A stretch of DNA of 64,000 nt from M3007 sp041392625 (GTDB lineage: Bacteria > Bacteroidota > Bacteroidia > Chitinophagales > Saprospiraceae). Below, in pieces: positions 9,063 through 18,608 of this stretch. The position numbers and the translations under genes are program-made. Position 1 is the first letter of the stretch, and every line of letters begins with the position of its first letter. The stretch lies in assembly GCA_041392625.1 (NCBI GenBank), contig JAWKLR010000004.1, positions 179,876 through 243,875 of the forward strand, read 5' to 3'. A model generated the notes under the pieces. It did no database searches and was not told the origin of the DNA. It was given only the letters and a program-made list of their open reading frames with translations.

Positions 9063-9809
9063 ATGAACTGTAAAAACTGCGGTGCGACATTCGAGGGAAA
9101 CTTCTGCAACCAGTGTGGACAAAGCGCAAAAGTGGGAAGGATTACCCTATCCAGTTTGGTTGAGGAACTTTCAAATTCGCTGTTCCATGTCAACAAGGGC
9201 TTTCTATATACGCTGGTCAGCCTGTTTACCCACCCAGGAAGGAGTTTGCGAGACTTTATGGAGGGCAAACGAAAAAACTTCGTTAAGCCGATTTCCTATG
9301 TGCTAACACTGTCCACTATTTACTTCTTGATCACCAATTTGATGGGGCAAAACACCTGGATGGACGACTTTATCACAGGCTTTTCATTCGGCGCAAACAA
9401 TGTCTCGGACAAGATGCAGATTCCGGCAATACTGACCTGGTTTTCAAACAACTTTGGTTACTCCAACCTCCTCTTGCTGCCCGTTTTTTCTTTTGCGTCA
9501 TTCCTTGCCTTCCGCAAACTGGGCGCTTCCTACCTGGAACACATCGTATTAAATGCCTACATCACCGGACAACAAGCGCTTTTCTATGCACTTTTTGCGG
9601 TGCTCGGAAAATGGATTTCTTCAGACATCCTTGATATGTTTCCGGTATTGATTGCAATGGCTTACGCCTTCTGGGTTTTCTGGCAATTTTTCTCCAGCGG
9701 CAACCGGTTTGTAAACCTTCTTCGTTCCCTGTTTACGTATTTCCTTTACCTGTTGTTCAGCACATGGCTGCTGCTTTTGGTGATGGGTGTTTCGGAAGTA
9801 TTGGGTTGA
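9063..9809 (+). CDS. DUF3667 membrane protein with N-terminal zinc-ribbon
   Basis: A 248-residue inner-membrane protein. The N-terminus has CxxC...CxxC (CKNCGATFEGNFCNQCG), a zinc-ribbon-like knuckle. A conserved helix follows (LFHVNKGFLYTLVSLFTHPG, the family signature), then about four to five hydrophobic segments between residues 78 and 245. DUF3667 proteins are widespread in Bacteroidota and their function is unknown. The ATG at 9063 is chosen because it starts exactly at the zinc ribbon; the longer reading frame from 9000 overlaps the rpoD terminator. Confidence 0.85.
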   Translation: MNCKNCGATFEGNFCNQCGQSAKVGRITLSSLVEELSNSLFHVNKGFLYTLVSLFTHPGRSLRDFMEGKRKNFVKPISYVLTLSTIYFLITNLMGQNTWMDDFITGFSFGANNVSDKMQIPAILTWFSNNFGYSNLLLLPVFSFASFLAFRKLGASYLEHIVLNAYITGQQALFYALFAVLGKWISSDILDMFPVLIAMAYAFWVFWQFFSSGNRFVNLLRSLFTYFLYLLFSTWLLLLVMGVSEVLG

Positions 9810-9902
9810 TACAGGGTGTATAGGCAACAGATAAAGGATAAGTAATAAAAAATTACTTATTTTAAATCCTGATTGATCAACTGGAATCGGTTCTTAGCTG
9901 GG

Positions 9903-10198
9903 CTTTAGCCCAAAAAAAATTGAGTCCCCTCCGGCTTCTTTAAAGGCATAAAAACTGGGTGGCCAATCGACCCGTTACTAAACCTATTTTAGGGGCGTAG
10001 CCCTGATATCTTCGTAGCCGGATCAGGTTAGCTGATTTAAGGGGCGTAGCCCTGACATCTTAAAATGCTATTTTTTGATAAAACTTAACCGGGTAAAGAG
10101 ACTACAAGATTAAAGACAATAAGATGTCAGGGCTACGCCCCTCAAAAATGGTACGTATCCACAGTGCTACTAAGATAATAGGGCTAGCGCCCCATATT
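9903..10198. repeat. palindromic repeat family 1, copy 1
   Basis: Nested inverted repeats. The outer arms are GGGGCGTAGCCCTGATATC (9992-10012) and its counterpart (10172-10193, ending GGGCTAGCGCCCC). The inner arms are GGGGCGTAGCCCTGACATC (10041-10061) and its exact complement (10121-10141), around an AT-rich centre. The same ~300-base unit recurs at 49923-50218 and in shorter or inverted form at 29080-29213 and 42006-42203. It fills most of the 498-base gap between the DUF3667 gene and the antitoxin gene. A short open frame inside (from 10124) is a by-product of the repeat. Confidence 0.85.
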
Positions 10199-10307
10199 AA
10201 CCGGATTCAACTGGTATGGGATAGATCTGGGAAAAGAGTAGGCTTAAATTTTAAACATCTGTGTGGATGTATTTTTAGAAAGGAAAATTGCACAAAAAAC
10301 TTGAACT

Positions 10308-10493
10308 ATGGATAGTCAAATTAGAAGTGAAATAAATCAAATCATCCTAAAAATTCCTGATACTCAACTAAAGCCAATTCTTGAGTATTTGCGTCAAATT
10401 GAAAAAACTTCAACGGAACAGCTTGAGACAGCCGAATTTCTCAAGAAAATTTTTGATGAAGATGCCGAATTACTCAAAAAACTGGCTCAATGA
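10308..10493 (+). CDS. putative antitoxin of a Doc-type toxin-antitoxin pair
   Basis: A 61-residue acidic, helix-rich protein (IRSEINQIILKIPDTQLKPI...EDAELLKKL) with no motif I can name with certainty. Its stop codon overlaps by ATGA with the start of a short frame reading MITLKEVLIIHKIG, the N-terminus of death-on-curing (Fic-fold) toxins. The layout, size and overlap are those of a small antitoxin ahead of Doc. Since the toxin is broken, this is probably an orphan antitoxin. Identification rests mainly on context. Confidence 0.6.
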   Translation: MDSQIRSEINQIILKIPDTQLKPILEYLRQIEKTSTEQLETAEFLKKIFDEDAELLKKLAQ

Positions 10494-10537
10494 TTACGCT
10501 TAAAGAGGTATTGATTATCCATAAAATAGGATATTAA
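10490..10537 (+). pseudogene. death-on-curing (Doc) toxin remnant, first 15 codons
   Basis: The frame reads MITLKEVLIIHKIGY then a stop. This matches the conserved N-terminus of Doc/Fic toxins (MITLxEVLxIHxxLI...), but the catalytic HPFxxGNxR motif and the rest are missing. A terminator follows within 20 bases, so the gene was truncated by deletion rather than by a single nonsense change. Confidence 0.65.
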
Positions 10538-10554
10538 CTCAATGCTCTAGCATC

Positions 10555-10592
10555 AAAAAAAGCCCGACTGGAAATCCAGCCGGGCTTTTTTT
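10555..10592. terminator. bidirectional intrinsic terminator
   Basis: AGCCCGACTGG and CCAGCCGGGCT form a stem with one A-C mismatch and an AAAT loop. It is flanked by six A residues on the left and seven T residues on the right. It can end both the antitoxin transcript (plus) and the barrel-protein transcript (minus), which converge here. Confidence 0.9.
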
Positions 10593-10611
10593 GACACTAT
10601 TTCTCGTACTC

Positions 10612-12237
10612 TTAGAATCGGGCTGTAATACCACCCAAAATGTTCATTCCGAACATCGGGTAATCGTACCAGCGCTCACGCTTGTTGTTGAGCATGTTGT
10701 TGACATCCAGGAAGACGCCAATATTTTTAGCAAAATAATAGGAGCCTCCGACGCTGAGGTCTACCAGAGTTCCGGTCTTATCAACCAGGCCGTCTGGTCC
10801 CCGGAAACTGATTTGATCGGCCAGGTACACATTGCCTTTCAACTGAGCCTTCCCTTCAAGCAAGGACCACACGGCTCCAAAGTTACCCTCGATATTGGGT
10901 ACCCCCCAGGCCTTCAGTTCATTTCTCGGATCAAAGACCGTAGAACTGAATGTACCAGAAACCACCAAATCCTTGAATGGAATCAACTTCACAGTACCTT
11001 TCAGATTGAAGATATCCAGGGTATCGTACATGGTTTTGAATCGGGTGATTCCGTTGTCCTGGAAAACCGCCTGGTACAGCGCCATATCGCGCGCTTGTCC
11101 GTAGGTTACCCGACCGCTGTATTCCAGCCAGCCCAGGTTGCCCTTGAGTCCTGCGTAGTAATCCCGATATTGGGTATTGGCCAGTTCGCTGGCACGGATG
11201 TCGAGGAATGGATTGTAGGTCGACATCGACCGGAAGGTATTTTTACGCAAATCACCCGATGCGCCGGCAAACACCTGGAAGCCATCACCAAAGATGCGGA
11301 GGTTGATTTCAGCATCCGGGAACACATAAAAAATGTCGCGGTTGCTCGCAAAGTTACCCCCTACTTTTACTTTCAAAAAGTCGGCATGGAAGGTAAAAGA
11401 CGGCTGCAGGTAAATGTTGTTCAGCGGCTGTTTTACCGTATCGTTGTAGCTGGTCAGATCGGTACGGATAACCATATCAAACGAGTGCTTTTCAGCAAAC
11501 CATTTGGTGGCGCCAAGCCGGAAATCGAACCCGGTTTCTTTGTTTGAAAAGAAATCCTTCATCAGGTAGAGTTGTGGCTCTACAAAATAGTTGATGTCGG
11601 CATCGTTTCGCTCTCCGTTAAACACCCGAGCTCCCATGGTGAACAGTTTGTAGTCCTGGCGAACACCCTCGGCGTCGAAAGACAGGGAGTCGTGATCGTA
11701 GCCATAGTAATGAATGCGATCAAAACTGTATCCGATATTGCCCGCAACCACTACATTTTCATTCACAAAAATGTTGGTATTCAGCCGGACGTCGTTGTCA
11801 AAAAACTGTTGATTTTCAAGCGCTTTAGACTTTGCACTGTGGTGTCGAAGCCACAATTTCGCATCAAATAAATCACTGGGTTGCAGGTAATAACCCGCTT
11901 CACCATAAAAGGAGGTTGGTACACCGGCCCCGGCTTTCAGGTAGCCATTGTACACCTCTTCTTTTTTCCCTTTTCGCATACCAATCGGACGCAAAGTCGG
12001 GTTGTCGTATGATACCACCGCTTGCTTGGGTGGTACCATGTAATCAAGCACCTTATTGGTTGTATCCAAGTCTGGCAAAGTCGGAGAAACCTGGATTTTG
12101 TTTGATTCCAGGAGTCTGGCATCAAAATCCTTGATGATGCTTACGTTTTCATCCGGCAATTCAGTTTGTGCACCAGCCAGTGCAGCGCTGAGGAAGCAGG
12201 CGGTAAAAACGATGGATATTTTATTTTTAAGAAACAT
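10612..12237 (-). CDS. outer-membrane beta-barrel protein (TonB-receptor-like barrel without plug)
   Basis: A 541-residue exported protein with a signal peptide (KNKISIVFTACFLSAALAGAQ) and many alternating hydrophobic strands such as VVVAGNIGYSFDRIHYYG and FQVFAGASGDL. It ends in TARF, the C-terminal aromatic of outer-membrane barrels. No plug or STN domain is visible, so it is a barrel related to, but not, a TonB-dependent transporter. The ATG at 12237 is chosen because it begins the signal peptide. It lies 80 bases downstream of the large TPR gene on the same strand, which suggests one operon and a shared envelope function. Confidence 0.8.
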   Translation of the reverse strand: MFLKNKISIVFTACFLSAALAGAQTELPDENVSIIKDFDARLLESNKIQVSPTLPDLDTTNKVLDYMVPPKQAVVSYDNPTLRPIGMRKGKKEEVYNGYLKAGAGVPTSFYGEAGYYLQPSDLFDAKLWLRHHSAKSKALENQQFFDNDVRLNTNIFVNENVVVAGNIGYSFDRIHYYGYDHDSLSFDAEGVRQDYKLFTMGARVFNGERNDADINYFVEPQLYLMKDFFSNKETGFDFRLGATKWFAEKHSFDMVIRTDLTSYNDTVKQPLNNIYLQPSFTFHADFLKVKVGGNFASNRDIFYVFPDAEINLRIFGDGFQVFAGASGDLRKNTFRSMSTYNPFLDIRASELANTQYRDYYAGLKGNLGWLEYSGRVTYGQARDMALYQAVFQDNGITRFKTMYDTLDIFNLKGTVKLIPFKDLVVSGTFSSTVFDPRNELKAWGVPNIEGNFGAVWSLLEGKAQLKGNVYLADQISFRGPDGLVDKTGTLVDLSVGGSYYFAKNIGVFLDVNNMLNNKRERWYDYPMFGMNILGGITARF

Positions 12238-12317
12238 GGTTAAGCCTTGTTTTTTATAGTTAAAGCAGTAAGCCACTGCTGAACATTTTTAATACAAACG
12301 ATGGAGTCCGGGAGGAA

Positions 12318-15300
12318 TTAATTCCCTTCATCCAAGTCAAGCAAATCAATGCCTCTGGATCCCGGAGGTGGCGTTGTAGAACCGCCGCCATTGATCTGGT
12401 TGTATTTCTGGCGGGCCTCCGGAAGAATGGTCACATCGTCTCCACGGTAATTTTCAAGCACCACTTCAAGTGCTGCAGATGCGCTGTTTTTGTCGTTTAG
12501 AGCAACGTATACATCCGAGAGCAAAATGAGGTTGCGCGCAATCCAGTTGTCGTACCCCGCACTTGCTTTATTTGCCTCTGAGACATACGATTCTGCCTCA
12601 TCGTACCGGCGTTGCTTGTACAGAATCTGTGCAAGCAAGTGGTGCGACTCTGCCATCATTTCAGATTCGGTAGCGTTTACCACATTGCGCAGATACGTAT
12701 TTGCAACTGTGTAATTGTTTTGCTCGTATGCAGTCTTTCCAAGGTAGTAATTTGCCCGGGAAACCTGATCGCTGGAAGCAATCATAGAACTGCTCACTTT
12801 GCGTCCGTATTCATTTACCGATGCGGTATTCTGAGTCAGGTAGGCTGCTTCTAATATTTTAACCTGGGCCTGCAACCTGGACTGATCCGATAACGCTGAT
12901 TCTTCCCATTTCCGGGAATACTCCATGCCCTTGTTATAATCTTTCAGATAAAAGGCAATATTCGCAGCCTTCTCAGCAGCCTTTGGGTAGTAGGAACTCA
13001 ATCCACGACCCAACACCTCCTCGTAATCCGTCAGAGCCTTATCGTACTGTGAAATCGTTGATGAAGCGTAGCTTTCTGCACGCTGGTAGTAGGCTGGCAG
13101 TACATAGCGTCCGCGAGGATACGTAGCCAGGTAATTGGTATAGCCCTGAATGGCCTGCTGGTAGCGTCCGTTGTCAAACTGAATTTCGGCGGATTTGTAT
13201 GTCACACTATCCCGGGAAGCAGTGCTTACATCGTAGCCCGGAACTGTTTCCAAAAACTGGAAATATTCATTCGGCCGGTTGAGTTCTTTCACGTAAATCT
13301 CCTCCAAAGCGGCAAGAGCATCTTTTGCCTCGCTGTTTTCCGGGTTATTTGAAAAGACCTGCTTGTAGTAATTGATCGCGGCGGAGGTATTGCCCTGGTT
13401 GTAGGAAATAAGTCCCAGACGCAGCAAGGCTGAATTGATCAGGTTGGAACGACCGCGGTAATCAGAGATCAGTTTTTTCAACGGAGTAACCGCCTGACTG
13501 AACTTGCCCATTTCCTGGTATGTAATACCAAGTTGGTACAGTGCTTCGTCGGTATAGCGACTGTTCGGATATTTGTTGATCAATTCTTCCAGTGCCACCA
13601 CCTTGTCGAACGGACTGCCCTGCAGACCGCGAATAATGGCTTTTTGATACAGTGCATACTCAAAGCCGTCTGCCTTACGCGTAATGGCTTCATCGTAATA
13701 CTTGATGGCGTTGGAGTATTTGTTCTTTTTAAAATTACAGTCACCAGCCCGCAAGATTGCATCGCCCAGTACGGCATCTTTGATCTGGTTAGACTGGATG
13801 CTGTTGCGGTTGCGCTTCAGACCATCCACAGAGGCAGTGAAATTTGAGAGCGCTTTGTCGTAATCCTTTAGTTTCAGGTAGTTGTAGCCTTGCACGTATT
13901 GCCCCATCATGATACTGCTCTCCTCGGGTAAATCCCGGTAGTTGTTAGCCTGGGTAAGAAAGGATGCCATGTGTGCGCGGGAAATGCTGTATTCTTCTTC
14001 CTCGTTTGCAATGGTCCCCATCCAGAAGGAGCAGAGTGCCGCCGTTTTTTTATCGATTGGGAAATCGAGGGATTTATTGAAGTAACGCCGGGCCTCCCCT
14101 TTCTGATTGTTGTCGTACAATTGGATGCCCCGTAAATAGCATACCTGCTGGTAGGCTTCATTCAATTTCTGATTTCGATTCGGGAACGACTCCAGGGTTG
14201 CGATGGCCCGGTCATAATCCCGGGTATTCAGGAAGATTTCCCCCATCAGGTTTTGTGCTTCGTTGTAATACGGAGAACCAATTTTGATTTGTTGCAAGGC
14301 GCTGAGTGCCGCCCGGTCGTAGTTCAACTCATAACTCAATTTGGCATAATTGAACAGCGCATCCTCTTTTACAGATGGATCGTAATTCAGGCTGGCAGCC
14401 TGTCCGAATGCATTGCGCGCAGCAAATTTATTGTTGGTCCGCAAATAACAATCGCCCAGGTGGTACAACCCGTTTTGGCCCAGCAAGCTGTCTTGCTTGG
14501 TCAATTCTTCCAGGTTTTCGATTGCCTGTTTGTAGTAGCCGTTTTGGTATTGCGCGTAGCCCAATTGATAAAAATCGCGGGAATACATGGCCGCGCCATT
14601 TTCAGCGGCATACTCCAGGTAAGGGAGGGCTTTGTTGTAGTCCTTCTTTTCGAAGTAAGCCCGGCCTACCAACTGGTTGATTTCCTCCCGATTCCGGAGG
14701 TCACCTTGTTGCGCTTTGGGTGCTCCGTAGGCAATTACCTGATCGTACTGACCGCGAGCGAAGTAAATTTCAGTGAGGTAATGCGGGATGTAACGCTTGT
14801 AGAGCGGCGAGTTTTCACAGCGCGTAAATGCACGTACTGCTTCATCATAGCGCTTCTCGAAAAAAGAGCAACAGCCAAAATAGTAGTTGGCTGGGTAATA
14901 GTACTCACCGCGTACATTTTCTTTTACCCGGGCAAACAGAGTTTTCGCCTGTGGGAATTTTTTGGTTACAAAATAACTGTACCCCCGCTTGAACGTAATT
15001 TCATCGCGCAGTGCACCACTGGGAGCCTGGGCCATTTCGTAGTATTCGAGGGCTTTATCGTACTTGCGGTTATCAAAGTAATAATCGCCTATTTCGAGTG
15101 CTGCCTGACTGGCCACAGGAGAGGGAGCCTGATCCCGGAGGAGATCAACTACCTGCACTTCTGCATCGGGTTGATCCAACCGTACGGCACATTTAGCGAA
15201 ATAGAGGGCTGCATCGGTTTTGACCTCGGACCACTCCGGTTCGTTTACCGGGCGAAGCAAATCCATGGCGAGTTTAAATTCTGTTTGAGCCAAACCATAG

Positions 15301-15437
15301 ACGCCCTGGTTAAACAGGTCAATACCGCGTTTATAGGCCGAGTTGGCTTCTGTAAAAACCGTAGTTTGCTGAGCAAACAACAACTGGCTGCTCATGAAAA
15401 ACAAAACGGCGAGAAAGGTTCCTTTCCGAAGGTTCAT
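12318..15437 (-). CDS. exported tetratricopeptide-repeat protein
   Basis: A 1039-residue protein with a signal peptide (GTFLAVLFFMSSQLLFAQ) followed almost entirely by TPR helical hairpins. Examples are AALEIGDYYFDNRKYDKALE, YQLGYAQYQNGYYKQAIENL and ALYQLGITYQEMGKFSQAVT. A low-complexity C-terminal tail (GGGSTTPPPGSRG) ends the protein. TPR arrays are protein-binding scaffolds; here it would sit in the periplasm or at the outer membrane. The downstream barrel gene is the likely partner. It resembles the large YbgF/BamD-like TPR proteins common in Bacteroidota, with no assigned role. Confidence 0.88.
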   Translation of the reverse strand: MNLRKGTFLAVLFFMSSQLLFAQQTTVFTEANSAYKRGIDLFNQGVYGLAQTEFKLAMDLLRPVNEPEWSEVKTDAALYFAKCAVRLDQPDAEVQVVDLLRDQAPSPVASQAALEIGDYYFDNRKYDKALEYYEMAQAPSGALRDEITFKRGYSYFVTKKFPQAKTLFARVKENVRGEYYYPANYYFGCCSFFEKRYDEAVRAFTRCENSPLYKRYIPHYLTEIYFARGQYDQVIAYGAPKAQQGDLRNREEINQLVGRAYFEKKDYNKALPYLEYAAENGAAMYSRDFYQLGYAQYQNGYYKQAIENLEELTKQDSLLGQNGLYHLGDCYLRTNNKFAARNAFGQAASLNYDPSVKEDALFNYAKLSYELNYDRAALSALQQIKIGSPYYNEAQNLMGEIFLNTRDYDRAIATLESFPNRNQKLNEAYQQVCYLRGIQLYDNNQKGEARRYFNKSLDFPIDKKTAALCSFWMGTIANEEEEYSISRAHMASFLTQANNYRDLPEESSIMMGQYVQGYNYLKLKDYDKALSNFTASVDGLKRNRNSIQSNQIKDAVLGDAILRAGDCNFKKNKYSNAIKYYDEAITRKADGFEYALYQKAIIRGLQGSPFDKVVALEELINKYPNSRYTDEALYQLGITYQEMGKFSQAVTPLKKLISDYRGRSNLINSALLRLGLISYNQGNTSAAINYYKQVFSNNPENSEAKDALAALEEIYVKELNRPNEYFQFLETVPGYDVSTASRDSVTYKSAEIQFDNGRYQQAIQGYTNYLATYPRGRYVLPAYYQRAESYASSTISQYDKALTDYEEVLGRGLSSYYPKAAEKAANIAFYLKDYNKGMEYSRKWEESALSDQSRLQAQVKILEAAYLTQNTASVNEYGRKVSSSMIASSDQVSRANYYLGKTAYEQNNYTVANTYLRNVVNATESEMMAESHHLLAQILYKQRRYDEAESYVSEANKASAGYDNWIARNLILLSDVYVALNDKNSASAALEVVLENYRGDDVTILPEARQKYNQINGGGSTTPPPGSRGIDLLDLDEGN

Positions 15438-15574
15438 ATCAATTGGATTTGTGAAACATAACTTTTGGTTCGGGCCGGGATTCGGGTGCCGGGCACTATA
15501 CGTTATTAAACGTAAGAATAAAGGCGAAAATATACAAAGGATGGAAAAGTCCGGTGCATGCGGGTAAATTAAGG

Positions 15575-15625
15575 AATGATAAAAACTAAATGCTGTGTTT
15601 TGGTTGACTGTTTTACCTGGAATCC
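15575..15625. repeat. 51-bp direct repeat, left copy
   Basis: Starts AATGATAAAAACTAAATGCT and ends TTTTACCTGGAATCC. It is identical over 51 bases to 16471-16521, and the two copies enclose the IS5-like remnant. Confidence 0.9.
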
Positions 15626-15778
15626 GGGGTAGCCATGATTCAGAATTGTAAGCAAAAGTATCATAAATAAATTCATTTTACCGTATTTAAATGTAAGAAA
15701 ACTCTTCGGGGTTATGTTAGCAAAGTACCGTTATGAAATCGTAAACGCAATTTTGTACAAGTTCAAAACAGGTATTCA

Positions 15779-16450
15779 ATGGCATTTCTCCCTATTAAAT
15801 CATTGATTAACAGACGAAAGATTAAGTATGGGGCTATCTATCATCATTACCGTAAATGGTCAAAAGATGGTTCTTGGCAACGGGCTTTTGAGCAACTTTT
15901 ATCAAAGCACAAGGCCCACTTGGACTTAAGTTTAGCCTTTCTGGACTACTCGTTCCATAGCCAAACGAGGCGGTGACGAAGTGGGTAACTATGGCAAACG
16001 AAGATCAAATCAACCAATACACTTTGGTTAACTGATGCCTAAGGTTTAGTTGTTGCTTTTTGCCCTCCAATATCGGGAACAAGACATGATGCATTCGATA
16101 TTAAAAAGCGGTTCAGGGAAATGCTTAATTTTTTTCATAACGCGCAAATAGAACTCAAAGGTTTATGGTTAAACGCAGATAAAGCGTTCGAATGTGAGGC
16201 CTTGAGACAAGTTTGCAATCAGTTTGAAATAGAACTAAATGCACCGCATAATCGCCGAAGGGCAAGGCTTAGAAGATGATTTACCGTATTTTATTAGACT
16301 TATGTTTGAAGAACGATATAAAATTGAACGAACTTGAAAAATGCCTGGATGGACAACAACCGATCCTTTGTATTGAGATTTGACAAATCAATCACTAGTT
16401 GGTACGCGTGGCATTATATTTTTTGCATCATTCAATGGATCGATAAAGTC
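15779..16450 (+). pseudogene. IS5-type transposase remnant
   Basis: The first 65 codons read as an IS5-group DDE transposase N-terminal part (YGAIYHHYRKWSKDGSWQRA, KHKAHLDLSLAFLDYSFHS). The fragments continue in other frames: GGDEVGNYGKRRSNQ, MHRIIAEGQGLEDD and FEERYKIERT. They are interrupted by many stops and shifts. The catalytic domain is not recoverable, so the element is dead. It lies in the 1.5-kb non-coding stretch between the TPR gene and the acyltransferase gene. Confidence 0.75.
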
Positions 16451-16470
16451 CTAAAAGTTTAAATCACTTC

Positions 16471-16521
16471 AATGATAAAAACTAAATGCTGTGTTTTGGT
16501 TGACTGTTTTACCTGGAATCC
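16471..16521. repeat. 51-bp direct repeat, right copy
   Basis: Identical to 15575-15625. From here to 16983 I see no gene; a 90-codon minus-strand frame that starts inside this stretch and crosses the repeat has no recognisable product. Confidence 0.9.
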
Positions 16522-16983
16522 TGAGGATAAAGCACACACCTCCATTTTTATTTCCAGAAAACATGCACAAGGTACACATTCCCGCCTGCCTGGTTTTCTT
16601 TTCGTTTTGTAGTACAAACTTTCTGAAGGTGTACAATCAACCTCCTTGAAGTCTGCTGAATTTTCGCCATTGTTCCATTGAACGCGGCATGGTTTCAAAG
16701 CGTATTGTGCCCCTATCTTATTGCAATGCAAATCTTAATTTTATCTTAAAACACCAGCGTATACTCTGGATTGGATGGATCAACAATCTGTAATTGGGTG
16801 GCAAGATTTGAGTAAAACAAAGAACAAATGGAGGATTTTAGGCATAAAACGTACTATTTAAAGTAAAAAGCGTCTTTATAAATATGCACACCTGTCCACA
16901 TTCAACAAAATCGTGTAGTGTCGCCCAAGTAACATAATTATACTACTTTTAAGCCCGATCAAAAGAACGCAAACTAGAAAACG

Positions 16984-18570
16984 ATGGATCAGGAACACTT
17001 GTTAACGCTTGCTCAAAGCAAACTTGAAGAACACAAAATCACAATTGAGCTGGATGCTTTTGATGCCAAGTTGCTTGAAAAATGTCAGGCATCTGTATTT
17101 GTTTGCAACCAGTTGATTCCCGGATTGGATGAGTGGATACTGGTTTCCATTTTGCATGCGCATTTCAACTCCATGAAACTCATCAACCCGTACATGAAGG
17201 CAAACCCTGCGGAGTTGCGGCCAATAACCATTCGCACCGGGTTTACACCTTCTGATGCTGGCTTGTTTACCAGCAAACTGGCCTCAGTCATTGAGGAAGA
17301 AATCCAACAAGATACCGCATGTGGATTGGTCCTGGATTTTTCTGAAAACCCCATTGGATACCTGGGTAAAAACCTGCTGCGCACTCAGATTCTCAATCAA
17401 TTGCGGGCTGCTGAACAAACCGTCGTACCTATACACCTGGTGCCCGAGCGAAACATTGGTGGTATTTGGAGAAAAGCACTGACCGGATTGGTTGCCCCTA
17501 CCCCAAATGAGCCCTTGCGCATTCAAGTGCGTATTGGATTACCAATCAAGCCGGATGCAGTGAAACTGTTCGAAAGTAATCGGCAGTGGAATCAATTTAT
17601 CCAGGCTAAAATATTTTCCCTGGGCTCTGCCTACGACCCCAAGCCAGAGGATTTTACCGAACACATCCCAAGCAATGAAGAGCCCATTGCAGAGCCTATT
17701 GATCCGGCTTTGATCCAGGCTGAAATCGAAGCATTAAAGCCGGAGACCAAAATGTGTAGCCGGGGAAATTTTGATGTGTACATAGCACCTTTCATGGATC
17801 TGCCCAATACCATGTTGGAGATCGGGCGTTTGCGTGAGATTACCTTCCGCTCGGTAGGTGAAGGGTCTGGAAAAAGCCGGGATACCGACGAGTACGATAT
17901 TTACTACCTGCAACTGATCATTTGGGATCGGGATGAGAAACAAATCGCAGGTGGATACCGGATCGGTCAGAGCGATGTGATCTTCAAGCGGTTTGGAGCA
18001 GAGGGCTTGTATGTCGATAGCCTGTTCAAACTCAAACCCGGGTTTTATCCCATTTTGCAACAGGCCGTGGAACTGGGCCGATCGTATGTTGTGCCCGAAT
18101 ATCAGAAACACCGCTTGCCTTTGTTTTTGCTTTGGAAAGGAATCCTGCATTTTTTGCTGGCCAACCCAAATTACCGGTATTTATACGGACCAGTAAGTAT
18201 CAGTAAATATTATTCGGAAGTTTCCAAGAGCGTGATCATTGAGTTTGTGAAGCAATATTTTTTCGATGAGGGAATGGCACAATTGGTAAAAGCCCGCAAG
18301 CCCTTCAAGTGGAAATCCCGTTCGGTAAACACCCGACTGATTGCCACCAACCTGAAAGGAGAATTTGAGGCCTTGGAACATTTTGTGGAAGACATCGAGC
18401 CGGATCACTTTAAGGTCCCTGTGCTCTTCCGGCAATACCTGAAGCAAAGCGCCAAATTCATTGCATTCAATGTGGACCCCAACTTTTCCGATTGCCTCGA
18501 TGGCTTGATGGTGCTGGATATCAGTCAGCTGCCGGCATCGACCATTGAAACACTACAGCAGGAAAAGTAG
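16984..18570 (+). CDS. GNAT-fold N-acyltransferase, OlsB/GlsB-like with acyltransferase-like N-terminal half
   Basis: A 528-residue protein. The C-terminal half (about 260-480) looks like the hemolysin/OlsB-type N-acyltransferase domain (GNFDVYIAPFMDLPNTMLEI, QIAGGYRIG, YLYGPVSISKYYSE). Such domains acylate the amino group of ornithine or glycine with a beta-hydroxy acyl chain in aminolipid synthesis. The N-terminal half resembles a lysophospholipid acyltransferase fold, but no clean HxxxxD motif is visible. The order (O-acyltransferase-like, then N-acyltransferase) is that of bifunctional OlsF/GlsF proteins. It is followed after 38 bases by a LURP-one gene. The substrate is inference. Confidence 0.7.
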   Translation: MDQEHLLTLAQSKLEEHKITIELDAFDAKLLEKCQASVFVCNQLIPGLDEWILVSILHAHFNSMKLINPYMKANPAELRPITIRTGFTPSDAGLFTSKLASVIEEEIQQDTACGLVLDFSENPIGYLGKNLLRTQILNQLRAAEQTVVPIHLVPERNIGGIWRKALTGLVAPTPNEPLRIQVRIGLPIKPDAVKLFESNRQWNQFIQAKIFSLGSAYDPKPEDFTEHIPSNEEPIAEPIDPALIQAEIEALKPETKMCSRGNFDVYIAPFMDLPNTMLEIGRLREITFRSVGEGSGKSRDTDEYDIYYLQLIIWDRDEKQIAGGYRIGQSDVIFKRFGAEGLYVDSLFKLKPGFYPILQQAVELGRSYVVPEYQKHRLPLFLLWKGILHFLLANPNYRYLYGPVSISKYYSEVSKSVIIEFVKQYFFDEGMAQLVKARKPFKWKSRSVNTRLIATNLKGEFEALEHFVEDIEPDHFKVPVLFRQYLKQSAKFIAFNVDPNFSDCLDGLMVLDISQLPASTIETLQQEK

Positions 18571-18608
18571 CATGTATATTTCACCCCTTAATTCTCAATT
18601 AAAGTAAA

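Noticed and set aside
10124..10315. Open frame of 63 codons beginning MSGLRPSK, similar to frames at 41890-42075 (minus) and 42124-42504
   Set aside because: Similarity follows from the shared family 1 repeat DNA; the frames start inside the inverted arm and have no other support as genes.
10591..11547. 318-codon plus-strand frame opposite the barrel gene
   Set aside because: Shadow of the barrel-protein gene; starts within the terminator region.
14253..15461. 402-codon plus-strand open frame opposite the TPR gene
   Set aside because: Antisense shadow of a strongly supported TPR protein; no recognisable domain or start region.
16459..16731. 90-codon minus-strand frame next to the IS5 relic
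   Set aside because: Crosses the 51-bp direct repeat and shows no family features; probably spurious.
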